The notes beneath the pieces were generated by a model. That model was given only the letters and a program-made list of their open reading frames with translations, did not search any database and was not told where the DNA came from. From Nostoc sp. 'Lobaria pulmonaria (5183) cyanobiont' (GTDB lineage: Bacteria > Cyanobacteriota > Cyanobacteriia > Cyanobacteriales > Nostocaceae), in assembly GCF_002949795.1 (NCBI RefSeq), contig NZ_CP026692.1:2105501-2169500 (forward strand): a DNA stretch of 64,000 bases, given 5' to 3'. Both the position numbers and the translations under genes were made by a program. Positions within the stretch are counted from its first letter, which is position 1. Each line of letters begins with the position of its first letter. Shown here piece by piece: positions 35,405 to 42,881 of the stretch.

Positions 35405-36886
35405 TCAAATATCTAGTAAACCATATCGCTTTTGTAAATCAAGTAACTTCATTCTTGCTTCACCTGCGTTATCAGCTAAATCAGCAAACTCTACAAAGCG
35501 ACGCAATTCCTTTTTCAAAAGATTACGCTCAACTTCTATAGTTTCTCTATCTAAATCTGGTGGCAAAACAATCATGTCAAATATTGTCGCGCGTTCTTTA
35601 GCTGGATGAGGACGTAAAACTCGCCCCCGTCGCTGAATAAATTGGCGAGGATTACCAGAACTTGATAAAATCACCGCAGTTTGAATTGCTGGAATATCGA
35701 CACCTTCATCTAAACAACGAATTGCGACTAAACCTTGCAATTCCCCACTTTCAAATTGATGCCGTAAAATTTCCCTTTCTTGTAAAGTTGTTTGTGCTGT
35801 ATAGGTACTTACCTTGTACCCTAAATCCACTCCGAGAATTTTAGCAACAGCTTTAAGTTGGCGTAGCGATGAACGTTGTCCCGCCTCTTGGGAACCATCA
35901 CTACAATAAAAAAGTGTGTGAGTAGTTTCGCGGCGAGCGATCATTAAATCCCGCAAAGCGGTTAATTTATTTTCTGCCGCACCAATTAACCTTGCTCTTT
36001 GCATCAATAATGGTTTTAAATCTTCATTGTTTTCAAAGTTTCCTGCTTGTCCATTTTCTCGTTCTCTATATAGTAGCGATCGCCCAATTCTTTTTGTTAA
36101 CTTTAAATAGGCAATGCTTTCTGCTTCAGTTAATTCCACCAGCACCGGATAATAGAGATAATGTACCAAAGCACCTTGAGAGATCGCATCTCTCAAAGTA
36201 AACTCTGGCTGGAGAACCGGGCCGAAATAATCAAATAGAGATTGCGTACCAAAATCATCAAAATACCTCTCCGGTGTGGCAGATAAAGCCAATCTCAACC
36301 CAACCCGACGCGGTAAACTTTCTTCTAACTTGGGTGCGCCTAAATTATGCGCCTCATCCCCAATAATTAAAGTTTTGGCGGGAAAATATTTGAGTTGAGA
36401 TCCAAACCCATCTCCAATTAATGTGGAGTTCGTAGTAATCACAGTGACAAACCTTTGAGAACCAGAACGCAGATTATAAATTTGGGTAGAAAGTTGACTT
36501 TGCCAAGTGCGTAGATTCTCAAAGGCTAAAATGGGTTGCAAATTAAATTTTTCACATTCTCGCGCCCATTGGGTGACGAGATGGCGGTAGGGACATACCA
36601 CCAACAACACTTGTAAATTAATCTGCTGATATAATTCACAAGCGATCGCTAGTGCGGTAATCGTTTTACCACTACCAGTAGCCATTTTCAGCGTCCCTCT
36701 GCCATTGTTGGTAAACCAGCTAGCGATCGCTTCTCGCTGATATTGCCGTAATTGCAGAGACACAGGCATTCTTGGGCATCCTGGTAATGGTTGCGGAGTG
36801 TAATAACTGCCCTTACTTTCTTTTGCAAACGGTAATTTCAACCGAAAAGTGGGCAGTTGCTGCACTGAATTTTTCGTCAGGTACAT
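35405..36886 (-). CDS. SF2 helicase of the Dnd-linked restriction type
   Basis: The 493-residue product is a DEAD/DEAH-box superfamily 2 enzyme: RQYQREAI Q-motif-like segment, Walker A MATGSGKT (69-76), Walker B GDEAH (176-180), LALSATPERY, and C-terminal motifs VAIRCLDEGVDIPAIQTAV and QFIQRRGRVLRP. It resembles the family annotated as DNA phosphorothioation system restriction enzyme (TIGR04095 from memory) that co-occurs with dnd genes. No nuclease motif is obvious in the chain, so cutting would need a partner such as the HNH or Uma2 protein. It is the right-hand end of the island before lexA. Confidence 0.82.
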   Translation of the reverse strand: MYLTKNSVQQLPTFRLKLPFAKESKGSYYTPQPLPGCPRMPVSLQLRQYQREAIASWFTNNGRGTLKMATGSGKTITALAIACELYQQINLQVLLVVCPYRHLVTQWARECEKFNLQPILAFENLRTWQSQLSTQIYNLRSGSQRFVTVITTNSTLIGDGFGSQLKYFPAKTLIIGDEAHNLGAPKLEESLPRRVGLRLALSATPERYFDDFGTQSLFDYFGPVLQPEFTLRDAISQGALVHYLYYPVLVELTEAESIAYLKLTKRIGRSLLYRERENGQAGNFENNEDLKPLLMQRARLIGAAENKLTALRDLMIARRETTHTLFYCSDGSQEAGQRSSLRQLKAVAKILGVDLGYKVSTYTAQTTLQEREILRHQFESGELQGLVAIRCLDEGVDIPAIQTAVILSSSGNPRQFIQRRGRVLRPHPAKERATIFDMIVLPPDLDRETIEVERNLLKKELRRFVEFADLADNAGEARMKLLDLQKRYGLLDI

Positions 36887-36889
36887 ATT

Positions 36890-36962
36890 TATTTAGTCAT
36901 TAGTCATTGGTCATTGGTACTTATCTTTCCCATTTCCCATTCCCTACTCCCCACTCCCCATT
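36890..36962. repeat. heptad-type tandem repeats between lexA and the helicase
   Basis: TTAGTCATTAGTCATTGGTCATTGG is followed by CCCATTTCCCATTCCCTACTCC-type units. These are the short tandem repeats scattered through heterocystous cyanobacterial genomes. They mark the right border of the Dnd island. Confidence 0.7.
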
Positions 36963-36964
36963 AC

Positions 36965-37570
36965 TCAGTTGTAACCCCGCCATACACCAATGAGAGAACC
37001 CTGCACCTGTACTTGCTGAGCCATGACTTCAATGGGATTGTACTTAGGATTTGCTGGTTTAAGGGTAACGCGATCGCCTTGGCGATAAAAACGTTTTAAT
37101 GTCGTACCAAATCCATCTACTCTAGCGGCGACGATAGTACCATTTTTTAAATGATTTGGTTCTGCTACTGGACGCAGAAATACCACATCGCCATCAGTAA
37201 TTAAATCTTCAATCATGCTATCGCCAGCTACCCGCAAAGCGTAAGTTTGGGGAGGTAAATCGAAATTAGAAAAGTCTAAATGATCTACAGCATCAGTAAA
37301 CGGTTCTATTAAACCACCAGCAGCGATTGTCCCCAAAATTGGCACACCTTGCTTAACAGGACGCAAAATCCGAATCGTTCGCGCTTGTCCTTCAGTCCAT
37401 TCTATATATCCTTTAGTCCGTAAATGTTCTAAACGGCTTTGAATTGGGGCTGGTGACTTCAAGTTCATCGCTTGCATCATTTGCCTAATTGAAGGCGAAT
37501 GCTGGTGCGATCGGATGTATTCTGCCAACCATTCGTAAAGTTCTTGTTGAGCTTCTGTTAGACGTTCCAT
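36965..37570 (-). CDS. lexA: LexA repressor
   Basis: The 201-residue product has the N-terminal winged-helix (MERLTEAQQELYEWLAEYIR, SIRQMMQAMNL) and the C-terminal S24 self-cleavage domain. The scissile Ala84-Gly85 (TIAAGGLIEP), Ser118 in GDSMIED and Lys159 in TTLKRF are all present, so autoproteolysis is expected. The ATG at 37570 is chosen because it starts the conserved MERLTEAQ and because the DNA upstream holds a LexA box, which would not be expected inside the gene. In cyanobacteria LexA also controls redox and hydrogenase genes, not only DNA repair. Confidence 0.95.
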   Translation of the reverse strand: MERLTEAQQELYEWLAEYIRSHQHSPSIRQMMQAMNLKSPAPIQSRLEHLRTKGYIEWTEGQARTIRILRPVKQGVPILGTIAAGGLIEPFTDAVDHLDFSNFDLPPQTYALRVAGDSMIEDLITDGDVVFLRPVAEPNHLKNGTIVAARVDGFGTTLKRFYRQGDRVTLKPANPKYNPIEVMAQQVQVQGSLIGVWRGYN

Positions 37571-37601
37571 AAATTTGCAGGAAGTAATTATAAATGTCTC
37601 T

Positions 37602-37615
37602 AGAACATTAGTACT
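37602..37615 (-). promoter_or_regulatory. LexA box upstream of lexA
   Basis: Read on the minus strand, the site is AGTACTAATGTTCT. It matches the cyanobacterial LexA consensus RGTAC-N3-D-GTWC-B at every defined position. It lies 31 bases upstream of the lexA start codon, a natural place for autorepression. Consensus recalled from Anabaena studies. Confidence 0.8.
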
Positions 37616-37779
37616 ACAAAAAACTCCCCATAACAAGAGAAAAGTAAAAATATCAAAGGCAAAAGCAAAATTATTTTCTTCTCTTTTGCCTTTTGACAAA
37701 TAAGAATATTACAGGTTACAGGTTAGAGCTTACAGGTTATAAGGAAGAAAAGATACTCTATCCCCTGTGCCCTATTTTC

Positions 37780-38700
37780 TTACTCTGCCCCTAAAAGACT
37801 TGCAAGTAAAGCCTTTTGCGCGTGGAGACGATTTTCTGCCTGTTCCCAAACTCGTGATTGGGAACCTTCAATAACAGATTCGGTAATTTCTTCACCGCGA
37901 TGGGCTGGTAAGCAGTGTAAAACAATTGCCTCTGGATCGGCAAGACTTAATAGCTGCTCTGAAATTTGATAAGGCTGGAAAATTGGCATCCGGTTGTCTG
38001 CTTCTGCCTCTTGCCCCATACTCGCCCAAACATCAGTGTAAAGTACAGCAGCTCCCTTAGCAGCTAATTCTGGATCGTGAGTCAGAAGGACTTCAGTTTT
38101 GTTATTAGCGATCGCTCTTGCTTGCTCTACAATCCTATAATCTGGCTCATATCCGCTAGGAGTAGCAATTTTGACATTCATCCCCACCAAAGCACAGCCT
38201 AACATCAAAGAATTAGCCACATTATTCCCATCACCCACGTAGGTTAAAGTTAACCCAGCAAGAGTGTTAAAGCTTTCTTGAATCGTCAATAAATCCGCTA
38301 ATACCTGACAAGGATGTTCTGCATCGGTAAGCGCATTAATCACCGGAATCTTGGCGTAGTGAGCAAAAGTTTCCAAATCCTGCTGGGCAAAAGTGCGAAT
38401 TGCCAAAATATCCAGATATCGATCTAACACCCGTGCTGTATCCTGCAAAGGTTCCCCGCGACTAACTTGAGTGACATTAGGGTTGAGATCGATTACCTGC
38501 CCACCCAGTTGGTACATCGCCACAGTAAAACTTACGCGCGTGCGAGTTGAAGCTTTGGAGAACAACAACCCTAAAACTTTATTACACTGCAACTTCAACT
38601 GTTGTAATTTAAGTTGAGTTGCCAATTGCAGGAGTTCTTGAAGTTCCGTAGTACTGATGTCCGCTAGACTTAATAAATCTCGTCCGAGCAATGCTGCCAT
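37780..38700 (-). CDS. argF: ornithine carbamoyltransferase
   Basis: This enzyme condenses ornithine and carbamoyl phosphate to citrulline in arginine synthesis. The carbamoyl-phosphate motif STRTR (FSKASTRTRVSF), HPCQ in DAEHPCQVLADL and the C-terminal HCLPAHRGEEI with the active-site Cys are all present. The start at 38700 (MAALLGRDLLSL) is preferred over an upstream in-frame codon. At 306 residues it has normal length. It follows lexA on the same strand, but TACAGGTTA repeats lie between them. Confidence 0.95.
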   Translation of the reverse strand: MAALLGRDLLSLADISTTELQELLQLATQLKLQQLKLQCNKVLGLLFSKASTRTRVSFTVAMYQLGGQVIDLNPNVTQVSRGEPLQDTARVLDRYLDILAIRTFAQQDLETFAHYAKIPVINALTDAEHPCQVLADLLTIQESFNTLAGLTLTYVGDGNNVANSLMLGCALVGMNVKIATPSGYEPDYRIVEQARAIANNKTEVLLTHDPELAAKGAAVLYTDVWASMGQEAEADNRMPIFQPYQISEQLLSLADPEAIVLHCLPAHRGEEITESVIEGSQSRVWEQAENRLHAQKALLASLLGAE

Positions 38701-39065
38701 GCTTGTAATCTGTAAAAAATAATTATATATTTCTGTTCCTTTATTCAACCGTGCCAAGAAAATATAGTTTCAGAACTGACTAGATATTTTTGCGTTCAGC
38801 CCAGGATTTGAGTTAGCTTTTGCTATGAATATTAATTTATTAACTTTATCAGCGATCGGAATCACTGATTTTTTCTGGTTCATCACAATGGCAACACCAG
38901 AAAAACTATCTAGGCGTAGACGAGCAGCGATATTGCTAAAATTTCTGGTCTTTTAGCTTTATTTCTGAAAAGCTAGATATTTTTTAGAATTTACAGCTAG
39001 ACAAATAAATGGATTATGGTACAATAAGAAATTGTGGTTACTAATTAAAAGTCCTCGTCAAACTT
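38701..39065. other. intergenic region upstream of argF and tRNA-Thr
   Basis: These 365 bases contain the argF promoter on one strand and that of the tRNA on the other. A small frame of 22 codons at 38888-38956 is noted but not accepted as a gene. No strong structure seen. Confidence 0.45.
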
Positions 39066-39137
39066 GCCAGCATAGCACAGTGGTAGTGCATCCGACTTGT
39101 AATCGGAAGGTCGCGAGTTCAAATCCCGCTGCTGGCT
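39066..39137 (+). tRNA. tRNA-Thr (anticodon TGT)
   Basis: A complete cloverleaf is readable. The acceptor GCCAGCA pairs with TGCTGGC. The D-arm contains GCAC-AGTGGTA-GTGC. The anticodon arm CCGAC-TTGTAAT-CGG has TGT in the loop. The T-arm TCGCGAGTTCAAATCCCGC is typical. CCA is not encoded. Confidence 0.93.
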
Positions 39138-39429
39138 TTTGTTGAGAGAGAACGATTTTTCTGGCTAGGACTTGCTTGTGGTTTTTTGTCTTGTTGCAAC
39201 TACCACAATTGACGATATTAATATTGTGCTAAATTAGCCCAAATTCTGGTTAATTACAGAACATAATTAGTTCAAATGAAGTGGGTTAGCAAATGCGTTG
39301 ATGATTTTGTGAATATGAAAAATCTTTAAAGACGGAAGGTTCTATCTTTTTGATTGTCAAACAAAAACACCGCTCGACGCAGGGGTGTTTTAAGTGAATG
39401 TGGATAATTGATAAAGATGTTGCGATCGC
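39138..39429. other. intergenic region after tRNA-Thr
   Basis: About 290 AT-rich bases with no gene. A hairpin at 39364-39391 is listed separately. Nothing else is recognised. Confidence 0.4.
39364..39391 (+). terminator. hairpin AAAACACC/GGTGTTTT
   Basis: AAAACACC (39364-39371) pairs with GGTGTTTT (39384-39391) around a 12-base loop. The T-run on the plus strand makes it a possible terminator of the tRNA-Thr transcript. The symmetry also allows use for the minus-strand gene that ends at 39430. Confidence 0.5.
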
Positions 39430-39747
39430 CTAAATTCGTAATTCCTGTGGCTTAATCTCCCAATCGTCTTTCTTGATTCTCTCGGTTGCAAGCCGTACAA
39501 GCTTTTCTACAACTTTTCTAAAAGTTGTTTTGTTGGTGTAATTAAAATAACGATTCCTGTTTACTAATCTTAAGATATCTAAGTCTGTCCTTATAAAAAG
39601 TTTTTCATTCTTGAGCGTTAGCGTAGCTCGCTGTAGGCATCGTTGTTCTGTCTCGATCAATTCATAGAGCACCGATCGCACTTTCTCTTGCCAATCTGGA
39701 ATAGCTTGATATTTGGAATATAGCAAATGGACACAAATGTTTATCAT
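39430..39747 (-). CDS. hypothetical protein, about 105 aa
   Basis: From the internal ATG at 39747 the product would be about 105 residues, basic and mostly helical (DWQEKVRSVLYELIETEQR, TFRKVVEKLVRLATERIKK). A longer version from 39792 would run antisense across the start of the plus-strand gene at 39727. Residues around RCLQRATLTLK come from a dispersed repeat (GAGCGTTAGCGTAGCTCGC at about 39613-39631). I do not recognise a family. It could be a real small gene or a spurious frame. Confidence 0.4.
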   Translation of the reverse strand: MINICVHLLYSKYQAIPDWQEKVRSVLYELIETEQRCLQRATLTLKNEKLFIRTDLDILRLVNRNRYFNYTNKTTFRKVVEKLVRLATERIKKDDWEIKPQELRI

Positions 39748-40042
39748 CCCGACTACTATCGCGTAATTGAACGCGTAGTTGGTGGATGGCATTTCAAAAA
39801 AGGCAAACTATTTTACAAGCACTTGCCGATAAGTATTAATTTCGATGATTTTGAGCTTTTGTACGGCATTACCAAACAGCAGGTAGCCATTGAGCTATTT
39901 CGCCTTGAATCTGTAAAAGCTGGCTATTATTTAGCTGATTTGCGCCATAAACAGTTTTACTAATGCAGGACGGAACCGGAAGGCATAGAAATTACAACTG
40001 CGATCGCTTGGCATTGGGAGAGACGATCCAATGGAGCATTAG
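39727..40042 (+). pseudogene. decayed small cyanobacterial protein gene
   Basis: The open frame from 39727 reads MDTNVYHPDYYRVIERVVGG and KGKLFYKHLPISINFDDFELLYG, then stops at TAA 39961 after HKQFY. Past the stop the same frame continues CRTEPEGIEIT. After a one-base shift it reads LRSLGIGRDDPMEH and ends at TAG 40042. The tail looks like a natural C-terminus, so one stop and one frameshift seem to have broken a protein of about 104 residues. Judgement is by reading continuity, without an alignment. Confidence 0.5.
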
Positions 40043-40052
40043 ATACTTACAC

Positions 40053-40088
40053 AAACCCTCTTGAAAAGTTTTTCAGGAGGGTTTTTTT
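40053..40088 (+). terminator. rho-independent terminator
   Basis: AAACCCTC (40053-40060) pairs with GAGGGTTT (40077-40084), with a T-rich run after it (GGGTTTTTTTG). An inner TTGAAAAGTTTTTCA part can extend the stem. It ends the plus-strand transcript from the decayed gene. Confidence 0.75.
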
Positions 40089-40126
40089 GATTTGTTTAGA
40101 GCGATCGCGCAAACTCATTGCATTGG

Positions 40127-40456
40127 TTAATTCAAAGCATCAGCGATCTTAATACCAAGGTGCTGCAATGCTTTTTCTTTCACAAATTCAGCTGCACTAC
40201 GAGCCGATTCCGCCAAAATAGTATCGGTGTTTGGAGTAAGCTTCAGCGCTCCTCCCAGGTATCCCAAAGCTTTGCAATAATTATCAGTCAGGTTGGTAGA
40301 TGCCAGTCTCTTTACAGTTTGATGATCGCCACTCTGAAAAGCTGTTAGCGCTTTGTGGTGTAAATCGTTTTCTGGTTTTCCTAGTACTTCAAGAATTGCG
40401 TTCACAGCTTTCTCAACTTTTTCTTGTGTTAGTTCTGTAGATATAGTTGCTTGCAT
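40127..40456 (-). CDS. hypothetical helical protein, 109 aa
   Basis: The product is short and helical: an N-terminal TELTQEKVEKAVNAILEVLGK, a middle RLASTNLTDNYCKALGYLGGALKL and a C-terminal EFVKEKALQHLGIKIAD. A ribosome-site-like AAAAGGAGATAAAT precedes the ATG. It lies 16 bases after pyrE on the same strand and is probably co-transcribed with it. No family is recognised. Confidence 0.65.
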   Translation of the reverse strand: MQATISTELTQEKVEKAVNAILEVLGKPENDLHHKALTAFQSGDHQTVKRLASTNLTDNYCKALGYLGGALKLTPNTDTILAESARSAAEFVKEKALQHLGIKIADALN

Positions 40457-40472
40457 ATTTATCTCCTTTTAT

Positions 40473-41096
40473 TCATGAATTCGCAAGTTGTCGGTAGCGT
40501 TCTTGAACTTCCCGAATCGAAAACAAAGTTTCAAACTTCAACCCTGCTGACTGGTACAACTCACCTCCTCCTTGCTCTCTGTCTACCAGTGAAATTACTT
40601 GACTCACGGTATAACCTGCATCTTTAAGACGTTCAACTGCTTTTAGAGCAGATTGCCCAGTTGTTACTACATCTTCCAAAACTACTACTTTTGCACCCTC
40701 TGGTAAACTGGGGCCTTCTATATAAGCTTTCGTTCCATAACCCTTGGCTTCCTTGCGAATAATTAGCGCTGGTATTGGACGGTTTTCATAAACAGAAACT
40801 ATACTCACTGCTGTCACAATCGGGTCAGCTCCCATTGTTAACCCACCTACAGCCTGTGTATCTACAGGTAATAAAGGAAATAGTAACCGTCCAACCGCCA
40901 AAGCGCCTTGAGGATGGAGTGTTACCTGTGTTTTATTCACGTAATAAGAACTACGCAGCCCAGAAGAGAGGAGAAAATCACCCTCTTGATAAGCAAGTTG
41001 GCAAAATAAATCTAGTAGTTTGTGGCGCAAAGTAGTTAACTCAGAAGTGGTTGCCCAAATATCTGAGTGGGTAAGAGTTTCAGTAGGATACGTCAT
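40473..41096 (-). CDS. pyrE: orotate phosphoribosyltransferase
   Basis: This enzyme joins orotate to PRPP to make OMP in pyrimidine synthesis. The 207-residue product has the PRPP loop VVVLEDVVTTGQSALKAV (about residues 133-150) and the family segments SSYYVNKTQVTLHPQG, GGLTMGADPI and RKEAKGYGTKAYIEG. Length and start are normal. Confidence 0.95.
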   Translation of the reverse strand: MTYPTETLTHSDIWATTSELTTLRHKLLDLFCQLAYQEGDFLLSSGLRSSYYVNKTQVTLHPQGALAVGRLLFPLLPVDTQAVGGLTMGADPIVTAVSIVSVYENRPIPALIIRKEAKGYGTKAYIEGPSLPEGAKVVVLEDVVTTGQSALKAVERLKDAGYTVSQVISLVDREQGGGELYQSAGLKFETLFSIREVQERYRQLANS

Positions 41097-41202
41097 TACA
41101 AAACATTAAAAGTTGTGCTACACCAAAGGTTGAACTCATCAGAGTTCTGAACTTCAGCATAAATTAAGATTCGCCTAAAGCAAAAGTTGAGGAATCAAAA
41201 AC

Positions 41203-41634
41203 GTGCGTATAAAATTTAAAACCTTTGGCGGTTTATTGGTACTACTTGCTGCTGGTATTGCTTTTCCTTCTATTGCATCTGCCCAAACGGCAACACCCAA
41301 TACTGAAACTACGAATGATGTATTTGAACGAGCTTATTTTCGTCACGATCGCAATTTCTACGAAAATGGCAGCATCAAGCGTCAGCTAGACTCATTTCTC
41401 GGATCTGGTACTGGTTTCGGTGGCTCCTTTCCAGAAAATGAAATTGCCCGCGATGCCGAGTTGGTTAATACTTTATATCATGATGCCCTGACTCAGCAAG
41501 TTGGCAACGATCCTTATATTCGTACTCCTGATTTACCAAATCCTTATGACACATCGCTAATGATGTCTCCTCGCTATAGCAACAAACTTAAAGTCGGAAC
41601 TGAATTCCGGTTTGAAACTTTACCATCTCGGTAA
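41203..41634 (+). CDS. secreted hypothetical protein, 143 aa
   Basis: A GTG start with AGGA upstream opens a clear signal peptide (residues 1-28, LLVLLAAGIAFPSIASAQ with an AxA cleavage site). The mature part has RAYFRHDRNFYENGSIKRQ and GSFPENEIARDAELVNTLYHDALTQQ, without known motifs. It would be exported to the periplasm or thylakoid lumen. Likely a conserved cyanobacterial protein of unknown role. Confidence 0.75.
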   Translation: MRIKFKTFGGLLVLLAAGIAFPSIASAQTATPNTETTNDVFERAYFRHDRNFYENGSIKRQLDSFLGSGTGFGGSFPENEIARDAELVNTLYHDALTQQVGNDPYIRTPDLPNPYDTSLMMSPRYSNKLKVGTEFRFETLPSR

Positions 41635-41744
41635 GATTGGGGAGTGGGGAGTCAACAAGGGAATAGGGTACAGATTATTCCCTATCACCTGTCATCTCTC
41701 CCCTAATCCCAATGCCTTTCTATTAGTAGTTTTTGATGATTCAG

Positions 41745-41817
41745 TGCGCCCTGCTGGAATCGAACCAGCCTGAAGACGAATTATGAGTTCGTTGCCTCCC
41801 CAATCGGCCAAAGGCGC
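41745..41817 (-). tRNA. tRNA-Met (anticodon CAT)
   Basis: On the minus strand the acceptor GCGCCTT pairs with AGGGCGC. The anticodon stem ACGAA/TTCGT encloses CTCATAA with CAT. The T-arm GCTGG-TTCGATT-CCAGC is perfect. It does not look like the initiator. An Ile tRNA with a modified CAT anticodon cannot be excluded by sequence alone. Confidence 0.88.
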
Positions 41818-42113
41818 TTGTTTTGTAAGGTTCTGGGTTGCTACAAGTTAATTACTTCAACTCTTAAGTCAACCTCATTTGCTAATTTTAGAGTGAGAAA
41901 AATACCTCCCGCACTGAGTTTAGCCAATTCCATGAATATAGCACATATTTACCACGTGTGAATACTGGATAATAGTTTACTAGATTTTTATACTAGATAA
42001 TTTGATCATAGATATAGTGCAAACTAATATTGATTGAGTTCCTTTAAGGATTGAGGTCAAAAGCTTCACTATTCTTAAATAGACCAGCATTCTATTGTGA
42101 TAGCTTTTCAGCG
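41818..42113. other. intergenic region upstream of the membrane-anchored protein
   Basis: About 295 AT-rich bases between the tRNA gene and 42114, holding divergent promoters. No gene or repeat is recognised. Confidence 0.4.
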
Positions 42114-42815
42114 ATGAAAATAAATTCTACTGTACTTCTTACTTTGATTTTGTTAATTCTGATGATGGGAGCAGGTTCTGTGAGCGCTTTTTTGGGCTTT
42201 GAACTGGGGAGTTCAGCACTTAAAGGCGTGACTACACCAGATGGACGTCCCACAACCAAATTTGCCAGCAATAAGGCAAATAACTCTCAACAGGCAGGGT
42301 TGGTACTATTAAAAGAGGAAGAGATTCTAAAAATTGTCAAGGCGCGAATTGAGGGTAAGACCAAAGCCGCTAAATCGGAAAAGCCAGAAGAAGATGATGA
42401 AGAAACCAATAGCAGCAAGCAGAAGCCAGAGGAAAAACCCCCAGAAGTAGTTGAAGAAAAGCCCCTACCAGGTTTTCCGGTTACAGCCCAAAGTCAGGGT
42501 GTAACAATGACTGTGCAATCTGCTCGCTACTCTGGCGGTGATTTACTACTGAAAGTGAAAATGCAGAACAAAGGTAAGGATTCTGTGCGCTTCTTGTATA
42601 GTTTTTTAGATGTTACCGATGACAAAGGACGAACCCTGAGTGCAAGTACAGAGGGTTTACCAACAGAATTGCCTGTAAATGGGCCAGTATTTTCAGGTAC
42701 AGTGAGCATTCCTACAGCTTTACTTGATGATGTCAAGAAAATATCACTTGCTCTCACTGATTATCCCGCTCAACAATTGAAGCTAGAGGCATCGAATATT
42801 CCTGTAGAAAGGTAG
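42114..42815 (+). CDS. membrane-anchored protein with acidic linker and beta-sandwich-like domain
   Basis: From the ATG at 42114 (MKINSTVLLTLILLILMMG) a single N-terminal helix anchors or exports the 233-residue protein. A highly charged Glu/Lys/Pro-rich linker follows (about residues 75-125). The C-terminal domain (about 130-233) is beta-rich (VTMTVQSARYSGGDLLLKVKMQN, RFLYSFLDVTDDKGR) and resembles DUF4352-like extracellular sandwich domains. The in-frame upstream extension from 42051 is rejected because it precedes the signal helix. Function unknown. Confidence 0.7.
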   Translation: MKINSTVLLTLILLILMMGAGSVSAFLGFELGSSALKGVTTPDGRPTTKFASNKANNSQQAGLVLLKEEEILKIVKARIEGKTKAAKSEKPEEDDEETNSSKQKPEEKPPEVVEEKPLPGFPVTAQSQGVTMTVQSARYSGGDLLLKVKMQNKGKDSVRFLYSFLDVTDDKGRTLSASTEGLPTELPVNGPVFSGTVSIPTALLDDVKKISLALTDYPAQQLKLEASNIPVER

Positions 42816-42881
42816 AAAAAGCATTGGACATTGGGCATTGGTAATTATCTGTTATTTTTTACTATTCCCTATTCCCCCTAA

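Noticed and set aside
22636..37000. dndA and dndFGH genes.
   Set aside because: Looked for and not found; sulfur is probably supplied by a housekeeping desulfurase, and restriction partners may lie elsewhere.
37571..37699. Upstream in-frame extension of lexA by 43 codons.
   Set aside because: It would place the LexA box inside the gene, and the conserved N-terminus begins at 37570.
38888..38956. A 22-codon frame with a basic, hydrophobic peptide (MATPEKLSRRRRAAILLK).
   Set aside because: No ribosome site or conservation evidence; such short frames are common by chance.
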